A stretch of DNA of 20,539 nucleotides, taken from DATDVH01 sp035290045. Its GTDB lineage: Bacteria; Patescibacteriota; Microgenomatia; UBA1406; HO2-37-13b. The position numbers and the translations under genes are program-made. The notes beneath the pieces were generated by a model, which worked only from the letters and a program-made list of their open reading frames with translations, made no database searches and was not told where the DNA came from. The stretch covers positions 1-20,539 of the forward strand of contig DATDVH010000010.1 in the NCBI GenBank assembly GCA_035290045.1, read 5' to 3'. Each line of letters opens with the position of its first letter. Positions within the stretch are counted from its first letter, which is position 1. Positions 20,322 through 20,539 of this stretch are shown piece after piece.

Positions 20322-20539
20322 TCAGGACCTATGCATCCGATACAATTCATTCGTTTGTTTTTCAACTTGTAATATAACATATTCTTGGGGTGTTTTGTAC
20401 CCTAACGATTGATGAAATCTACGTTGATTATATTTAGTGTTAAACTCCATACATTTATCTCGTATCATAGTAAGCTCGTCAAGTAAATCATACCCCGCCA
20501 AAGGCGGGGTTAAAATACTCATACTCAACGGTCTGATGA
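20322..20539 (-). pseudogene. C-terminal fragment of an rve-family (IS3/IS481-like) transposase
   Basis: The end of the frame reads DELTMIRDKCMEFNTKYNQR followed by RFHQSLGYKTPQEYV, the C-terminal end of DDE integrase-core transposases (YN..R.H..LGY.TP.E). Upstream, a 19 bp palindrome (20492-20510) breaks the frame. If it is removed, the other frame HQTVEYEYFN joins smoothly to DLLDEL. The gene runs off the window, so its N-terminus and inverted repeats are not visible. Family assignment between IS3 and IS481 is uncertain. Confidence 0.8.
20492..20510. repeat. 19 bp GC-rich palindrome inserted in the transposase
   Basis: ACCCCGCCAAAGGCGGGGT is a perfect palindrome with 8 bp arms and an AAA loop. 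Its core matches the palindrome at 17557-17577. Its exact excision restores the transposase reading frame. Confidence 0.8.

Noticed and set aside
20279..20380. 34-residue N-terminal extension of thioredoxin
   Set aside because: It runs into the transposase remnant, is not thioredoxin-like, and contains the promoter.
1..20539. CRISPR arrays, tRNA or rRNA genes
   Set aside because: No regularly spaced repeats, cloverleaf-like segments or rRNA-like stretches were seen by eye.

Overview
The window looks like a piece of chromosome from a small-genome, AT-rich bacterium of the Candidate Phyla Radiation (Patescibacteria), most likely a Microgenomates-type lineage. This placement is inference. It rests on the AT-rich, densely packed genes, the MiaB-like protein with no TRAM domain, the many short membrane-anchored proteins with Pro/Thr linkers, and the GC-rich palindromes scattered in AT-rich DNA. 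Other support is the combination of a B12-dependent ribonucleotide reductase and a cobalamin adenosyltransferase with no B12 biosynthesis genes in view. TGA is used as a normal stop (for example pfkB and the UbiA gene), so genetic code 11 fits.

Layout. 1-2356: two related envelope proteins (the first cut by the window edge) flanking a reverse-strand AAA ATPase with a DUF4143-like C-terminus. 2464-5463: a MiaB-like methylthiotransferase overlapping a Nudix hydrolase, converging on an FAD-dependent oxidoreductase. 5595-10685: an envelope and nucleotide block with a flippase, pyrF overlapping a PfkB kinase, a damaged HAD-like ORF, a membrane protein with a degenerate histidine-kinase-like tail, and a UbiA-type phosphoribosyltransferase. 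10829-13700: nrdR and the class II reductase nrdJ. 13741-16578: a large surface metallopeptidase with dockerin repeats and a CARDB-like tail. 16575-17543: a truncated NYN-domain ORF, a duplicated copy of the peptidase 3' end, and a PduO-type cobalamin adenosyltransferase. 17557-19417: two palindromes, a clear cobalamin riboswitch and the unknown zinc-ribbon protein it controls, then a small unknown protein. 19404-20539: reverse-strand thioredoxin and FN3-protein operon and a broken transposase.

How the genes work together. NrdR, NrdJ, the adenosyltransferase and the riboswitch form a cobalamin-dependent dNTP supply island: the adenosyltransferase makes adenosylcobalamin, NrdJ uses it to make deoxynucleotides, NrdR senses ATP/dATP, and the riboswitch senses cobalamin and sets expression of an unrecognised soluble protein with a C-terminal zinc ribbon. 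That protein is the best candidate here for something undescribed.

A second theme is expression. At least eight genes have a sigma70-like -10 box only about 6-9 nt before the ATG, often of the extended TGn type and sometimes with a good -35, which implies leaderless or nearly leaderless mRNAs. These boxes also decide several start codons. Genes with visible Shine-Dalgarno sequences are few (nrdR, the riboswitch gene). No tRNA, rRNA or CRISPR array was seen, and no stretch over 300 bases lacks a feature.
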